Shown here piece by piece: positions 23,101-38,100 of a stretch of DNA of 64,000 nucleotides (position 1 is the stretch's first letter; every line of letters starts with the position of its first letter). Both the position numbers and the translations under genes were made by a program. The notes beneath the pieces were generated by a model. That model searched no databases. It was not told the DNA's origin and saw nothing but the letters and a program-made list of their open reading frames with translations. The stretch comes from Glandiceps talaboti (taxonomy: Eukaryota > Hemichordata > Enteropneusta > Spengelidae), in contig NC_135550.1 of assembly GCF_964340395.1 (NCBI RefSeq), positions 25,780,676-25,844,675 on the forward strand. The letters are read 5' to 3'.

Positions 23101-26100
23101 TCAGAATGAGTTTGTACACTATACATGCGTCCTTCGTTAATCCATGAATTGTATGGATTGGTACCACCTTGTTTAATGTTATACAACCAGGGATGAGGTC
23201 GACAAAATTAGCTTGACTATTATGTAAATTACACTATGAATCTAGACAAAATAACCAACCACTATATTGTTGTGACTAGCTGATATGAAGCAGATAATAT
23301 GTACGCTGAAGTTACAAATTCCTGACAAATTCTGAGAGAAAGTAATGTCATTTTCATTTGAATGAATGTTTTTCTTGGAGGCTTTTTGAATGACTATTTT
23401 TGTTAATACCACTCTGTCAAAAATTATTCATCGACACCTTTAGTTACAAAATAATGATGACATCTAGTGATTTTAATAATAAAAATAAATTCAATATTTA
23501 CTTCCAACTTTTAACACTTGAATTAGAATAACATGTAAATATAATTATGCATACATTCAAACCTATTGTTTTGTTTTGTTTTGTTTTGTTTTGTTTATAA
23601 AAAAATTGGACATATAGCAGTTTGTCAGATAATGTCAGTTTTAGATAATGACTGGTTTATGTTTTAATTTCAGTACTTCATCACCTCAAAATGAAAGATA
23701 CACATGTTGACTGGAACAGTATACAGGATGTATTCCTGTACAGTGACACTACGAGATCCAAGTTAGCCAGATCCATTGGTACTAGTTTTGGATTATCAAA
23801 ATGTAAGTCATACTTTTAATATGTAGTTTACCAGAAATTACTAGATAAAATATTTCTTTGGATGTAGTATTAATTCTTGTGTTTCCCTTAGATTTGTTGT
23901 GTGTTTTACATTTCTCACATGCGTGTACAACTTGAGAAATTTGCAATTACTTCCATAAATATTACATCGGTACACATTAACATTTATTCTATGTTGTCCT
24001 ATTTACAATATAGAAAAATGTAAATGTCTTAGGATTGGTATATAAGTGAAGTAGAAAGATATTACCTATTAATATTTCAAGATTTTTGATGTTTTTTTGA
24101 CACATACAATGTAGAATTTTTCCATACGAATTGATGAAAGCATATTTTCCATTGATTACGTTTGTATTTCACCTGATTTGATAATCAGCTTCATCTAGTG
24201 GTACCAGGCTAAGGCGTGGATATTGTTTGGAAGCTGCATTAGATGACAAACCACCTCCTATATCACATCTAGTGTTTGTTGTTCATGGTATTGGTCAGAA
24301 GATGGATTCTAGCAGCATTGTCAAGAGTTGTGCTGAGTGAGTATTAAAATAAGTACATTCTTGACATCTGTTTATAAACAATTTAATATCATATAAACAA
24401 AGATGTTATTGATACATGTATGCCTTCAACATGTTTGAAGGACTACATTGTCAACTATTTCATGCATTTTCCTTGTTTTGTGACATTAGATTCCAAGTAC
24501 ATCTTTTTCTATGTTCCTTGCTGAGTATAAATGCACTTAAATGACAGCAAACTGATGTCTGAAAATAAAGAAGAAAAACTATTAGAATAAAATAACCATA
24601 CAATATGTATGTGAAATGGATAATGCCATTCTTTCATGATTTGAATCCATTGAGTAGATGATAAAAATATCAGCTTGCTTGATTTCCAGTCTAGTACCTA
24701 ATCCAAACAAATACAATCATGATATTTCAGTTTAGTCATAAATTATAGGGCACATTATTTTAGCAAACTAATTTCCCAAACTCTTTTCTCTTCTTGTACT
24801 GAATATCTGCAATAAACATTTTTCAAACGTCATGATAAGGACATTTGATTAAGGCTACATCCTTAGGATAAGATGCATTATAAGATGTAGACAATTTGTC
24901 AGGTGATATTTTATATTATCACTTACCAAAGCATGTTTTCAACAACTTTATAAAACATATTACATAAGGAACAAAATGTGAACTAAAACCTTCATATGTA
25001 TAAAAGAATTGTCCTTACATAAATTGTCACAATAATGAGGGTTTATTTGTTAAAAGAGAGGAATAAGTGAGTAAAATTTACCTAAGTTTCCAAGAGTATT
25101 TAACAAGGTTCATCACAATCACATTATGTTGTAGCACGTAGGAACTGATATATACCCACCCCCCACTTTGATTGTAAAGTTTCTTGCTCCAGTTCAGGTG
25201 TATTCCATGTTTTCCATTTCCGTACAGTTTGAGAGCAACATCCAACAAAATGATCAACAAACATCTTCCAAGCCTCTTTGATCCCATGTGTACTAAAAGG
25301 GTAGAATTTCTGCCTGTTGAGTGGCGATCCAAACTCAGGTTGGATGGTGACATGGTAGAGGCAGTTACACCTCATAGACTGAGAGGTCTACGTGCTGTTC
25401 TCAACTCAAGTGCAATGGATATTATGTACTATACTGGTCCTTTGTACAGATCTGAAGTAGGTGCTAAACCTTGCCTTCCTTGTATATTACAATGAAACTT
25501 TTGGTAACTTTTCAAGATATCATTTGAAATTCTGAATAATTAATATAATGTACATATATAAAAAGGTACATTCATTTTAATATAAAGTTTTGAATATTTT
25601 TATATCAATTTTTTTTTAAATCCTATGCACATCAAAATTTTCATTTGAATTGTAAAACGTAGAACTCCTTTAAAGTTTATATGAATATAAGTTGAAAAAT
25701 TGTTCCTCAATCAAAAGTCTATGCAATCATCATTAAATATGTACTCACCTAACATTTCTGTGTTATAAAAATAGTATCTTATTATAAGATTTGAAGAGAT
25801 AATCTTTTATAATGTTAATAATTCATACTTAGAAATCTTATGTTTAAGTCAAGGCTTCCCAGCTTCTGCCTCTATGTACCGTCTATCATTCAAAAGCAAT
25901 TTTGGTAAAACTACCACATCTACCTACATACACATGTAAATGAAATAGCTTGCAGACATGTGAATAATGTTTTAGATTACAGATGTGGATAGGATGTTAT
26001 GAGAAGACATGTCATTCATGAATAAATGTTTACTGTGCATGCTATTGCTGTCATCATCAGACATGTCATCACTCCCACACGCAAACATTTGATATACTCA

Positions 26101-29100
26101 CCTTAGGCCTTTTTGACTGAAGTATATAATGTTTACCATAAAATGTACACAAATGAGTTTTCCTCAGAATTTATCTTGTAACATGATATTGTCATGTTAT
26201 ATTTCAGATTGTGCGAGGATTACAATCAGAACTGAACCGACTGTACAAAATGTTTTGTGAGAGAAATGAAGGGTTTGAAGCAAACAATGGCAAGGTGTCT
26301 GTCATATCCCATTCTCTAGGTAGTGTTATAACATATGACATCATCACAGGATGGAATCCAATTCATCTATATGACCAGTATCTGATGCATGAACAGGGGA
26401 AACATCCTGATATAGACGAACTTGATCCACAGCATGAAGCACTTGCACAAGAACTCAACAGTCTCAGAAAAAGGTAATAAATTGTTATCTTCTTTTTTTC
26501 ATTGGGAAATGAAAGGTGAAGCCCCTGAAGGGTAATTCTGAAGTTTAATCACTAGAGATATTGATTTGTCTCTTTATTTGCACACACACATCTGATAATG
26601 TAGACTGTGTGAAGTACACACATATGCTCTGAAGTTCAAACACTTGAAATCGATACTTATGTCTCTCTTCTTAATCCATCACTTTTTGTAGTCAGGATTG
26701 TCTCGTCCAAATTTTGTCAAGTACAAGAACTCATAACTTTGACTGTTTAATGAGAAAACAGAAATAACTATCTGTAGTAGATGTGAGTACATGTATTGGT
26801 ATGTACTTGTACAATAGACCATCTGTATGGGGTTAAGATTTTAGTCAAATTACTTTCTCAGACAGATTAATTTCGGGTATGATTTTTTATAAAATGGATA
26901 ATAATATTCATAGCCTCACTTTGTGTATTGTATTTATAGTGTATCATACCAGTCTGTTTATATGTTGTAAAATTAACACTGTTTCAGTAATAATACTTTA
27001 ATGAAAATTTAGTTACCCAACAAATAGACATCGGAGACAGACTGCAGAAAACTGTTCAAACTACTCAATTTTTCATGGAAAACATGAAATTTTTAACATT
27101 TTCACAAGCTTTAGATTATCATGTGTATTGCAGTTATGATTATGTGTTGATATCTCTTTGTAGGAGTTCTGTCATAGTTACAAAGCGTATTTCAAATTTT
27201 ACATTCGTTGTAACGCTTTCTCTAAATGTCTTTTAGCATGCTTGAACTCCATAAAGAATTATTCAATAGTTAATGCTATATGAATATAAATGTCTTCGTG
27301 ATTAACTCATAATACCCCGTAAAGCTTTCAGTGCCTATGTTATTTTAGATCTCATCTCACACAACCTTAATACTCACCGGTACATTTATTACTTTAAAGC
27401 TGTTACAATCTATATGATTTCAAAATAATTAATTAAGTAGTCAGGACACCACACTTAGTATTCACCACAGGCCTTATATGTCTATAGAGAGATGTAAATG
27501 TCAGCCCAAATCAATCACTGCTACTTCATATTCATTGTAGTCTTTAGAGTTCACTATTCTGATTCATCTCACCTCAGATTGCTCAGTTATTTTAGCTTTC
27601 TAGCATCTATAAATAAATAATCATGACCTTTTAGGACTGTATCACGTCAATGCTAATCTCACTACTGGTTCCTTAATATTGAGGCAAGAAATACAATGAA
27701 TTTTCCAGCAGAAGGGACAGTTTATACTCATCTCATTTCACTTGTTATTAGAAATTTCAATACAAATTGATATCCTGAAAAACATCTGTTGACTAATCGA
27801 AATTAATTTTATTTTCAGATAACAGATTACATACTTCCAATTTGTTCATGAATTATGTATTTTTCATCAATTTCCATGTCAATGCAAGGAAGGCTTTGTA
27901 AAGTCAAACTTTGTAACTGTTATTTTGCATTGAAGTTATTTATTATTTAATCATTCCTTCATTATTCATTCATTCATTTATTTTATTTTTTTATATGTTT
28001 GTTCATTTATTTAGTTAAATATGTATTTAGTTTTTAAAAGTAATATTTAGTTATTTTATTTAGTTATTTCAAGAAAAAAAGAACACATACCAAATTCCAG
28101 TGGACAGAAAACTGAATTCACTGTATTGACAGAGACATGTAAAAATCTTGTTTAGATGTAGATTACTACGCAACATAAGTGTGTTGTTTTGATCAATTCA
28201 AGCATATGAGAGTGGATGAACAGCAATCTTATCATACAGGTAAAATAGCAAGGGATCGCCGAACAACTGTGCGTATCATACACATTTTATGTTCCCTAAG
28301 AACAATTTAGATAGATAAGAAACTGGCTTCCCACAGACCACTCAATACAAATATAAACAACATCAACCAACCCCTACTGATACACAGACACACAGACATC
28401 GTCCTTGGAACAAACAAGCTATTGAAAGTTATTGCATTACAGGTTCAGATTTTGACACATACATGTGTATTGATTCAAAGTTACAAGTGATATGTCTGTA
28501 CACATACAGTGCCTGCTTGTCGGCAGGAATGTGGAGTTGTTTATATTTGTAATGAGTGGTCTGTGGGAAGCCTCTTTCTTATCTCTCTAAATCTTATCTC
28601 ATAAAATGTGCATGATACACATAGTCGTTTGGCAATCCCTCGCTGGTTTACCTGTATGTGCAGACAATGTCACAATTCTTTGTCATTTATTTTTTCAGAG
28701 TGGATGAATTGGAATCACAGTTATTGAGTACCAACCAAGTTGCAGCTGTTGCCAGAATGCCTATTCTCAATTTTAAAGTAAGTTATATAATAATTGTTTG
28801 GTTCCGGTTACTTGACAACAAGCTTTTCACTGCCGATCCGAAACTTATTTTTATGTATTGAAGAGAAAAATAATAAAATCACAGAAATTGTGAAGTCTCA
28901 CAAGAAATAGTGGATGCGGAAACTGTCATCAACTTAAAATGATACTTTAAAACTCTTCTTCCAACTGTAATGGCCATACATCTGATAGGAAGAAATAACC
29001 AACACAGAGACCATTTGGAAAACAATGGAAAACCTAAACTAGACACTCACACATGAAAAAAATATATAATAAAATAAAATAAAAAACTACCTACCCCAAG

Positions 29101-32100
29101 TAAGACGCAACTTGATCGGCTGTGTGTCTCTCACTGAGTAGAAATTTGTTTGAATGGGTGCCATCTCAGATGTAGAGGAGGCGATGAGGCTAAAAAATGT
29201 AAACATGTACCAAGAAGGTCAATTCAGGCAAAATAACGAAGGTAAAATAGCAATGAACGATTAGCCGACATCTACATCGGATTTTAATCTTATTGAGCAT
29301 GGATAAGAAGGAAAGATTATCATGAAAGAAAAGACTTATTTTGAGAGTAGCACTTTATTCTCAGTCAGAAAAATTGCTGAAAAAAAGGTGATCAGATTCT
29401 ATACTATGTTTATAAAAAGTATTATTGAAGGTAATTTTTCATGAGAGTCTTTCTAATATGAATATTGTTAATTGTTGCAGGTTGAGAATCTGTTCTGTCT
29501 GGGTTCCCCTCTGGCAGTGTTTCTATCAATGAGAGGAATACGTCCACAGGGTAGAGGCAAACAAGACATTATCCTTCCAAAATCTCAGTGTAAAAGACTT
29601 TTTAACATCTATCATCCAGCAGACCCAGTGGTGAGTACAGGAGAATATGTTGTTTTATATTAGGAAAGTCTTTAAAACTGTATTAACTTTTGTGAATATC
29701 AATTTAGTTAATATTGTTTATTTTGATAACAACATTAGAACCTAATATTTTTGCTGCAACAACCTTTCATTTGGTGCCTTGATGATGTGCTGTTTTCAGA
29801 GCTAAACCACATTTATTATCTATAACATTTCTTCTCTGTTGTTGTAATTTTCTGATTTTCTGCAGGCATATAGGATAGAACCTCTTTTAATCAAACACTA
29901 TCATACAATAATGCCTTTGAAGATCAACTCCAGTGACTCAAGCAAACAAAAGAAGTATGAAGGCATGATGATGATGGCATATCCATCCGCTAAGGATAAA
30001 CCTAAAGAAATGCAGTCACAAGGAGGAAGCATAGAGATGCCAGACATGCTGGCAGCTAGTAATCATGACGATACATCTAGCAAGAAATCTCCTAAATCAT
30101 CAGGTAAGCACTAAATTAGGAATGACATTTCAATAGTTAAGACAGTTTTCAGTAATTTTTTGCATCGTACAATGAAAGTGATTTTATTACATAACTTTTC
30201 TCACATCTAAAGTAGTGTAAGAGCATGATAACATAGAACTAGACTCAGAAAGAAATAGTCAGTCACTCAGTCAATCAGAAGATACCCAAAACTAGCATTA
30301 CACAACTTTGATGGTGACAAAACAAACATATAGGTATTGCTTATCACTGAAGCTGAACATAGGAAAAAATATGACTTGGAGGACAAGTCACAAATAGGAC
30401 AACTGATCATGTTTACTGTTAACTGACTAGCACTTTTGCAACTCATGTAGATACATGTAGATAGATAGATTTAAATGTCTCATATCAACAAGGATTGTGG
30501 TCAAATATATAGCATGGCATGTGTGTGTGACTGATATTGTGTGTATTATAATAGATTTTGTATCTCAGTAACTGTGTGTTATAATAGATCTGTATCTTTG
30601 TCTGACACCTTTATTGCATTCTAACCATCATTTTCCACCCAACTTTTTATCCTAATCTTCATTCATGAAAGACGAGGAGACAAGTTCTGACCTAGAAGAT
30701 GTAGACCATTCTGAATACTATGACTATGAGCACCCTGACAACACATATACAGCCATCTCTTCTACTACCTCTACTGCCTTCACTGTTTGTAACACTAGTC
30801 ACAACTGTATAATAAGCAGTCAGCTAACTTCTTCCAGTCCTGCTGCAGCTAGTTGTGATAATAGTCCACAGAACTCACCCATCAGTCCTGTGAGATATGT
30901 TGCTTCTAGTATCTTTGCTGTTAATTCTTCCAGTCCTGCTAAAGTTCAAGATAATAGTAGTCCACAGACATCCCTAGCTTCTAGTGTGGCAATGACTACC
31001 GGTAGAGATAGTAGTAGTCCTCAGAAATCACCAGTCAGTCCGCTGAGATCTATCACTTCTAGTCTCTTCACTGTCAATGCTTCAAGTCCTGGTACAGCTA
31101 GTCAAGATAGTAGTAGTCCACAAAAATCACCCATCAGTCCTGTGAGATCTGTGGCTTCTAGTCTGTATACTGTCAATGGTAGTCCATTGAAGCAGTGTTC
31201 ATCCTATCCCATCCTCTCCTCTGTCTATGATGAAATGTCAGCTAGTATCTCTGCATCTGTTACAGGTAGACTAATCAACACAATTCCACTTGTGTTCTCT
31301 GTTTGGTGTATAGTCTAATATTGTGTTGTCTTTTGTATTTGTGTGGCTTGCTCTGCAATATTTTCAGCTGTAGTGTACCCACTGTAGAATACTTTATTTT
31401 CAAAGGAATGTACCTCAGTTCTCACTGAAAATCATCAAAACCAAAATCTGCTTGCAGTTTATTTAAATCTTCTTGGCGATTATACTCATTGACTCATGAA
31501 GAGATGAATTGAAGGTGTTGGTAAATCCATCTTGAATTCGCAATTGAAAACAGAGAGCCAAAAAATAGGAAATATTGCTCCAAACGAAAATAAAGTATTC
31601 TACTATATTGTAAACAATGTGCACTGTACCTTGTTGTCTATACACACTTATTGAATGTTTGTGAGTGGTAGATGTGATAAAGAATACTGTAACCTTCAGC
31701 ACAAATAATATTTGTTTATACATTTACATACTCTGTTATTCTTTGTATAACACTCAGTTCGTGTCACATAATTATTTCAGTTCTTTTAGGTTTTGCTGTT
31801 CAAAGAATTATATTTTCATTTGCAGGAATCTATAATGAATCATCCCCTCATATCAAGACTTTGGTTTCCTTCATCTTTTACTTTCATCTCATCTTTTGTA
31901 GCAATGTGGTGTACATTTCTTGAAATCAGCATTGAATTTTTTTTCCTGCTGTGTATATATGCTTGTCGATTGCAATATGTGTTTTAAGTTCTCAGTGTAT
32001 AGCTTGCTTGTACATTTTGGGACAGCATTAGATGTTACAAATGAGGAAATAATTCTTTATATCTTTTGATAATGATTCTGTCAGTGTGTAGCTCTTTGCC

Positions 32101-35100
32101 TTTGATCATAAATTTCAATGAATAATGTATTGAAATGGTAAAACAAATGTTTCAAGTGCTGTTATGTGTCAAGGACAGGAAATAGATGTATGTAAATTGC
32201 ACACTATATAGACATGTTTGCTGTGTGATTTATCACATAAATTCAAAAGAAGTGAATGCACATAATATTACTGTCTGCTACTTCTCATTACATCGTTGTC
32301 AAAAAATTATAATAATGTCAGTTTATTGCCAAAGCAATTACGTGAATCCGACTGGAAAGATAGAACAATAATTTGTGGCCAATCATAAATATTGATTAAC
32401 AAAATTATCCATAACTCAAATGTCTATAATTAATTGCTCTATGCAGTGAAGGACAACAGTGGAGCAAAAAAATGACCATGTCAATTTTGTTATTTTGATA
32501 TTATAGTTGTATTAAAAAAAAATATTAATGCTATAATTTATATTCACATTTAGGTAAGTTATAGACCAGAGTTTGCATATTCAGTTTCTTGATTTAATAA
32601 TACCAACATTTTTGCTGTCGAAAACTCCTGAATATGAATTCATATATTTTCAAAAAGTGTTTAATCATCAATATTGTAATATTTCTATATTGTTTTTGAA
32701 TGAGGTCAAATTAAAATTAAATTTGACATGACATGGTTGATATGTGAATTAGTAATACACACACCTTATCATTGAGAAGGTTGACATGGATGTTATTATC
32801 TGAACCACAAAGATAACATTCCCAATTCATAGCAGTATGTATACTAAACATTCAACTGACTAAAATTGAATTCACTATAAAAAAATAAAAGAATTTAGCT
32901 AGAAAGCACATTAAGAGATTGACTATATCAAATAGGATAAATTCAAAAGGGGTAATACTTTTAAATGAAAAGTTTTGAGAAAATAAACTTAAATTGATGC
33001 CTCCCCGTTGGTTAAAATTTTCACAATAGGTGTAAGAGGCAGAATTTAAAATATGCATTATATGAAGGATTTGACATTTATGGTGATTTGTACACAATAT
33101 TTTGACTATGAATCATATCTAGTAAAGCCACGGAATGATAGTGTCCAGGTTACTGAATCCTATTTGTTATGTCATAACCCCAAAATAGAAACAGTTTAAA
33201 CAACTAAAAATACTGACAATACATATTTTTGTAGGGTGTTATTGGAAACACAACATCTACTTTTAGTTTTGCCATCTGTGTCATAGTGTACTGTTGATGA
33301 TAGAATTATCATGGTATTAATGTAGTGTTACATTTGTAATATGGGTCAAATTTTTGGAGTAATTTTACCAAGAATTAACGTAGCATTAATTTTTGTCAGA
33401 TTTTTGAAGTAATTTTACCAAGAATTAATGTAGTGTTAATTTTTGTCAGGTTTTTGGAGTAAATTTACCAAGAAGACAGATGAGACAAATCCAGAACTAC
33501 AAGTGTTGGAAAGTATGAAAGAAATAGCAGCAAATGATGAAAGAGAAGTAAGAAATGAGAAAGGAATCCCAGTCAGTATGGAAAGTGTTGGTGAGTACAA
33601 TTGCTATGGTTACAAAGTCCTCAAGCTATATCATATCAAATTAGCTGAAAAGTTAATTCAATCATTGCAATTAGATGATGCAAATAAAAAAAAAGATGCA
33701 AATAATAATGTCTTATATAAATGAATTTTCTAAAGAAAAGCATGATGACTGCCAAAGACTTTATTTCATTCAATGACTTCAAATAGAAACATGTTACCTG
33801 TTCTCAATGCAATCAGTGTCATCTTGCTGAAAAGTTGATTCAATCATGGAGATTAAAATGTAAAAATTTGAGCAGCATCATACTTTTAATGAGTTGGCTA
33901 GACATGCTGAACAAAAGAATGATGACTAACAAAATTTACTTCATACTTTAATAGCCTAATGATTTCACATATACCGGTATGTTTCCAGTTGTCAAGGTAA
34001 TCAGTACCTCCCTACAACAACCAAACATTCAATCAAGGAAATTAATTATAAATATATGAACAGCATCTTATTTTAATGAGTTAACTAGAATGGCTGGAAA
34101 AAAAAGCATAATGGCTTACAAAAACTTATTTCATATGTTATTTTGAAACGAAAACCTTGTAAAATTGAAAAAAAAAATGAGAAGATAACATCATTTGAAT
34201 TAAAATTTGATAAATTTGTTGAGGAAATGTAGTAGGTCAGATTAGATATTACATATATTAGATATTACATATATCTCTGGAACTAAAACATTTAGATGTA
34301 AATTTCAATTTTATTGACTATCTGCAGAAAGTACTTCAGTCAGGATAGACACAAAAGTGTCATCAATGTCTAGCCACAGACTCTTTACAAATACTAAATA
34401 GATTTCAATATTGTGTTTGGAACAGAAGTTTAATTTGATATTATGATTTACCAACACACATGAATTTTCATTGAGCTACTAAATAGGTTGATGAAGTATT
34501 TTCCATGCTGTGATGATTCCTATTCCAAGTCAATTCCATTTTTGTCTTCCTTTAAATACCAAAGTGATTGAATTTAAGAATAAAGATCATCTGAGTCTAA
34601 ACCCATTACATGTTATAAAGATGAGAGCCTTCACTGTCAGATAATGTTGTACTCCCTACAGAAATTAAATTACATTACAATCAAGCTGGAGGAGGTGGAA
34701 GGATATAACAGAATATTGGATGATAACATGTTTAACATAACTAAATAAATGAGATATTCTTAGATTACCTGTCCTCAAAGTTATCTCTTGCTTCTCACAA
34801 AACTAATGCATCATTTTACATTTAGCGGGGATTGCATTTTATAAATTTTGCTTACTTCTGTCAAGCCGACACAAAGATGGAATGTTACATAGTCTCAGTT
34901 GATGTTTTCAATAATGCTGCACTTATTGCTATCTCTCTATACAAAATAACTTGCATCGCTTGCACAGTGCCAAATTTTTTTGTGTAGTGTTCTATGGTCA
35001 ACAAATTTTTAGATATTTTCAGAACAATGAATAGATATTGAGGTTCTATTTTCTAAGACATCACCTGATAATTTTTTTCATAATACGTATATGACTGTTA

Positions 35101-38100
35101 TATATATGTGGTATACTGTAGGATGATGTTCTCTTGAAATTCCTAGTTTAAGAAAACATGCATTATGTAGAGTACAAGAGAAAATATAAAAGGCATATTT
35201 TTACTTGACTTAACAGTAGGTGAAATGATATATTAATGACTAAAGTACCATGTAATTAGATAAATGGAATATTTACCCTGAAAAGGCAGACAAGTTTATG
35301 AAATGATAGAATAGAATAGAATCTTTATTGCATCCATTAAGAAAACTGCATTTCTTCTTTGGATTTTCTTCAATAAGTGTTTGGTTCTAAAACAAACTAG
35401 TAAATATATATGATATGATATGACATGACATGACATGACATGATTTGATGTGATAAACAAGTTTTACATAGTGCCTAGTAGTACCCACTGTTAGTGCTCA
35501 CTGGCACTTTAATGTAGTTTCTTAAAGGCTCCAATATGAGGTACAGTATGATTAGCAACCTGTTGAGAGTTGCAGTGGCATGACCTATCACTGTAGAATT
35601 TAAGTCTGGTTGTAGGAAATTTTACTGAAGTGCAGCGATCTTGTTTAGTCCTATACACAGAATCTAAGTAAAAACCATTATTAAAAGTTTCACCAGACAC
35701 CATTAGTTTATGGTAAATTCATTTTTTTGTATATAAAAATATGCCAACTATAAGTCCTACCCTATAATTATTGTGTAATTATGTTGTTGTATTGTAGTAT
35801 CCCATTATATTGTATTTCATTTTAAAATGTGCGTGTTTGCAATGTTTTCTTTCTTATTTGCATATCCATTCAATGTACACCTGTAGCTTCAATATACAAG
35901 GATGCCCATTTGTATCAAGGTAATTCAGTAGTACAGTTAATGTAATCCCATTTTTTTTCTGCATGCTTAGCTTAGCTCAGCTCTTCCTACATCTATCCTG
36001 TCTTCTTTTCTTTCCTTTTTACACCTATCCTGATTTTTCAGTTTTCATAGTTTTGTCTTGTTGGATCATGTTCAGAAAGGCCTGTGTTGAAATACTTTCG
36101 ATGTAAAAGAACAGAAACCAATCGATTATCCTTAAAAGTTTAAATAGATATCTATCATAGAGAAATAAACCGCAATGGTATAATTGTGATATTCATCTCC
36201 CTCAAAACCCTCCAAAAGATATGAAAAGAAATCTAATTTTCTAGTACCTCTCAGTAATTGCAGCAACTAAAAGAAAGGAGCCCCCAGTGGCGAGTTTGTC
36301 CACTCAGCATTAGTGTTACTCTTTCACCATCAGAAGGTTGGAGGGAGCCCTCAATGTTGAGTTTGCTGTCTGTACAGTGTAGCTGTAGTGACATTTGATA
36401 CATTCCAATGTTGCCAGGCTTGTGACCTCATTCACTCACTGATTTATGCCAGTTGTAAAAACTGTAATTGAAGTGACTTTACAAGTAAACTGTTATAGAA
36501 AGCTCTATGAGTAAAACTATCTATTGACAGTGTAGATCACCAACAAATCTAATGTGTTTGGTTTACGTATGGGCAAAAAAGAAAAAAACAAATACAAGAA
36601 GTTTAGATGACCCAACCCAACACGAATCATTGAGAAATAGAGTGATGTTATGATGAGAAATACCTCACAAATAGTGCAAAACCGTTTAGAAAATGCGACA
36701 GCAACAAAACTTCCTTTATATGTAGCCTTGTTTTGAAAGTCTCACAAAATTTTCAAAACAGTTTATTGAGAAGGTACAACAATAGCAACAAAAGTCCCTT
36801 CTATGTACCCTTGCTTGAAAGTCTCCTGAGTCTACTGTTAAAAGTTTACTGAGACACAACAACCGCAAAAATGTCTTTGTACCCATGCACTTTGTTTGAG
36901 CGGTAATAGTTCACAGCGTCACAGACATTGTTTTCAATAGCCTCACAAAAAATCACATATTTTGGACACATATCTACCAGTGTTCTATGTCTGAATACAA
37001 GTAGCATCTGGTGATAGATAAGTGAATATTAAAGTTTTTCTAGTGATGAAAGAGTACATGTGCTAGTAATAACCAAAGGAATCTGTCTTAAAAATAGTGA
37101 CCATGCATGATGCAGGCAAAAGTGTCTGTCACTAATAAACCAACAGCTGAATCTATCTCTGTAGATGTCTTTTCTGTCTGCTTGAGACTAATTCTTCCAT
37201 AATTCTGTCTTTCAATTGCCATCATTATTCATAAAATAATACCATGTTTTATCATCATTATGTAATCAAAATATGTAATACATAATTTAGTGTCAGAGTA
37301 CACTCTACTTTCCTTGTCAGCCTCCATAAAACTGTAAATTACAGTAATATATGCACAACACCATGGAACTTGTTAAGCAGATTCACAGATGACATAGAAT
37401 TGTGCATGATTAGAGAGACTGCATAATAAAGATGGTGGAAACATGGACAAATATCATGTTTTCTGATGAAATCTACAAGCAATGCCTTCTTGATGGGTGT
37501 TGTTTAACCATTTGTCACACATATCATAAGTGTGTGTGGGAATAAGTTCAATGGTGTTGTGACAATTGCTGTATTTTCAGTTGTTTGACCACTCAAGACA
37601 AGTATGGAGTAACTATGTTTGGGGTGTTAATTTTTGACTTTATATGAATTCCCACAGAGGTCTTTTCCTGTAACTACTTTTGTTCCCAAATGTATCAAAA
37701 CATCACACTAAAAAGAATGACAACCAAAAGGCAAGACTTGTCAAGAATGTGTACTAAATAATGTTGAACCCATCTCAGTAAGTTTGCTATGGTCTTAAAT
37801 CCCCCAGTCATGTTTTAAAGGACATCTGGATATAACATGAAGCATTTCAAAAGTTTCACTCTGATTTGTTAGAAAACAGTTGAAGAAGAATAACTTAGCT
37901 TGCCTTTATTATAAATAGTTATAATAATGAAGTATAGTTGGTATGATTTATGAGTAACCCCCCCCCCCCCCACCTTGAATTTCATTATATATATACGGAA
38001 CCATAATGTTTGACAGCAACCAATCATTAAAACATCATGATAGTTCTTCACCAACATACATCCTTGACATCATCTCCATACACACTGACAATTAAAGTAT

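Noticed and set aside
25078-25375. Two overlapping minus-strand frames opposite DDHD1 exon 5
   Set aside because: They are antisense shadows of a real exon.
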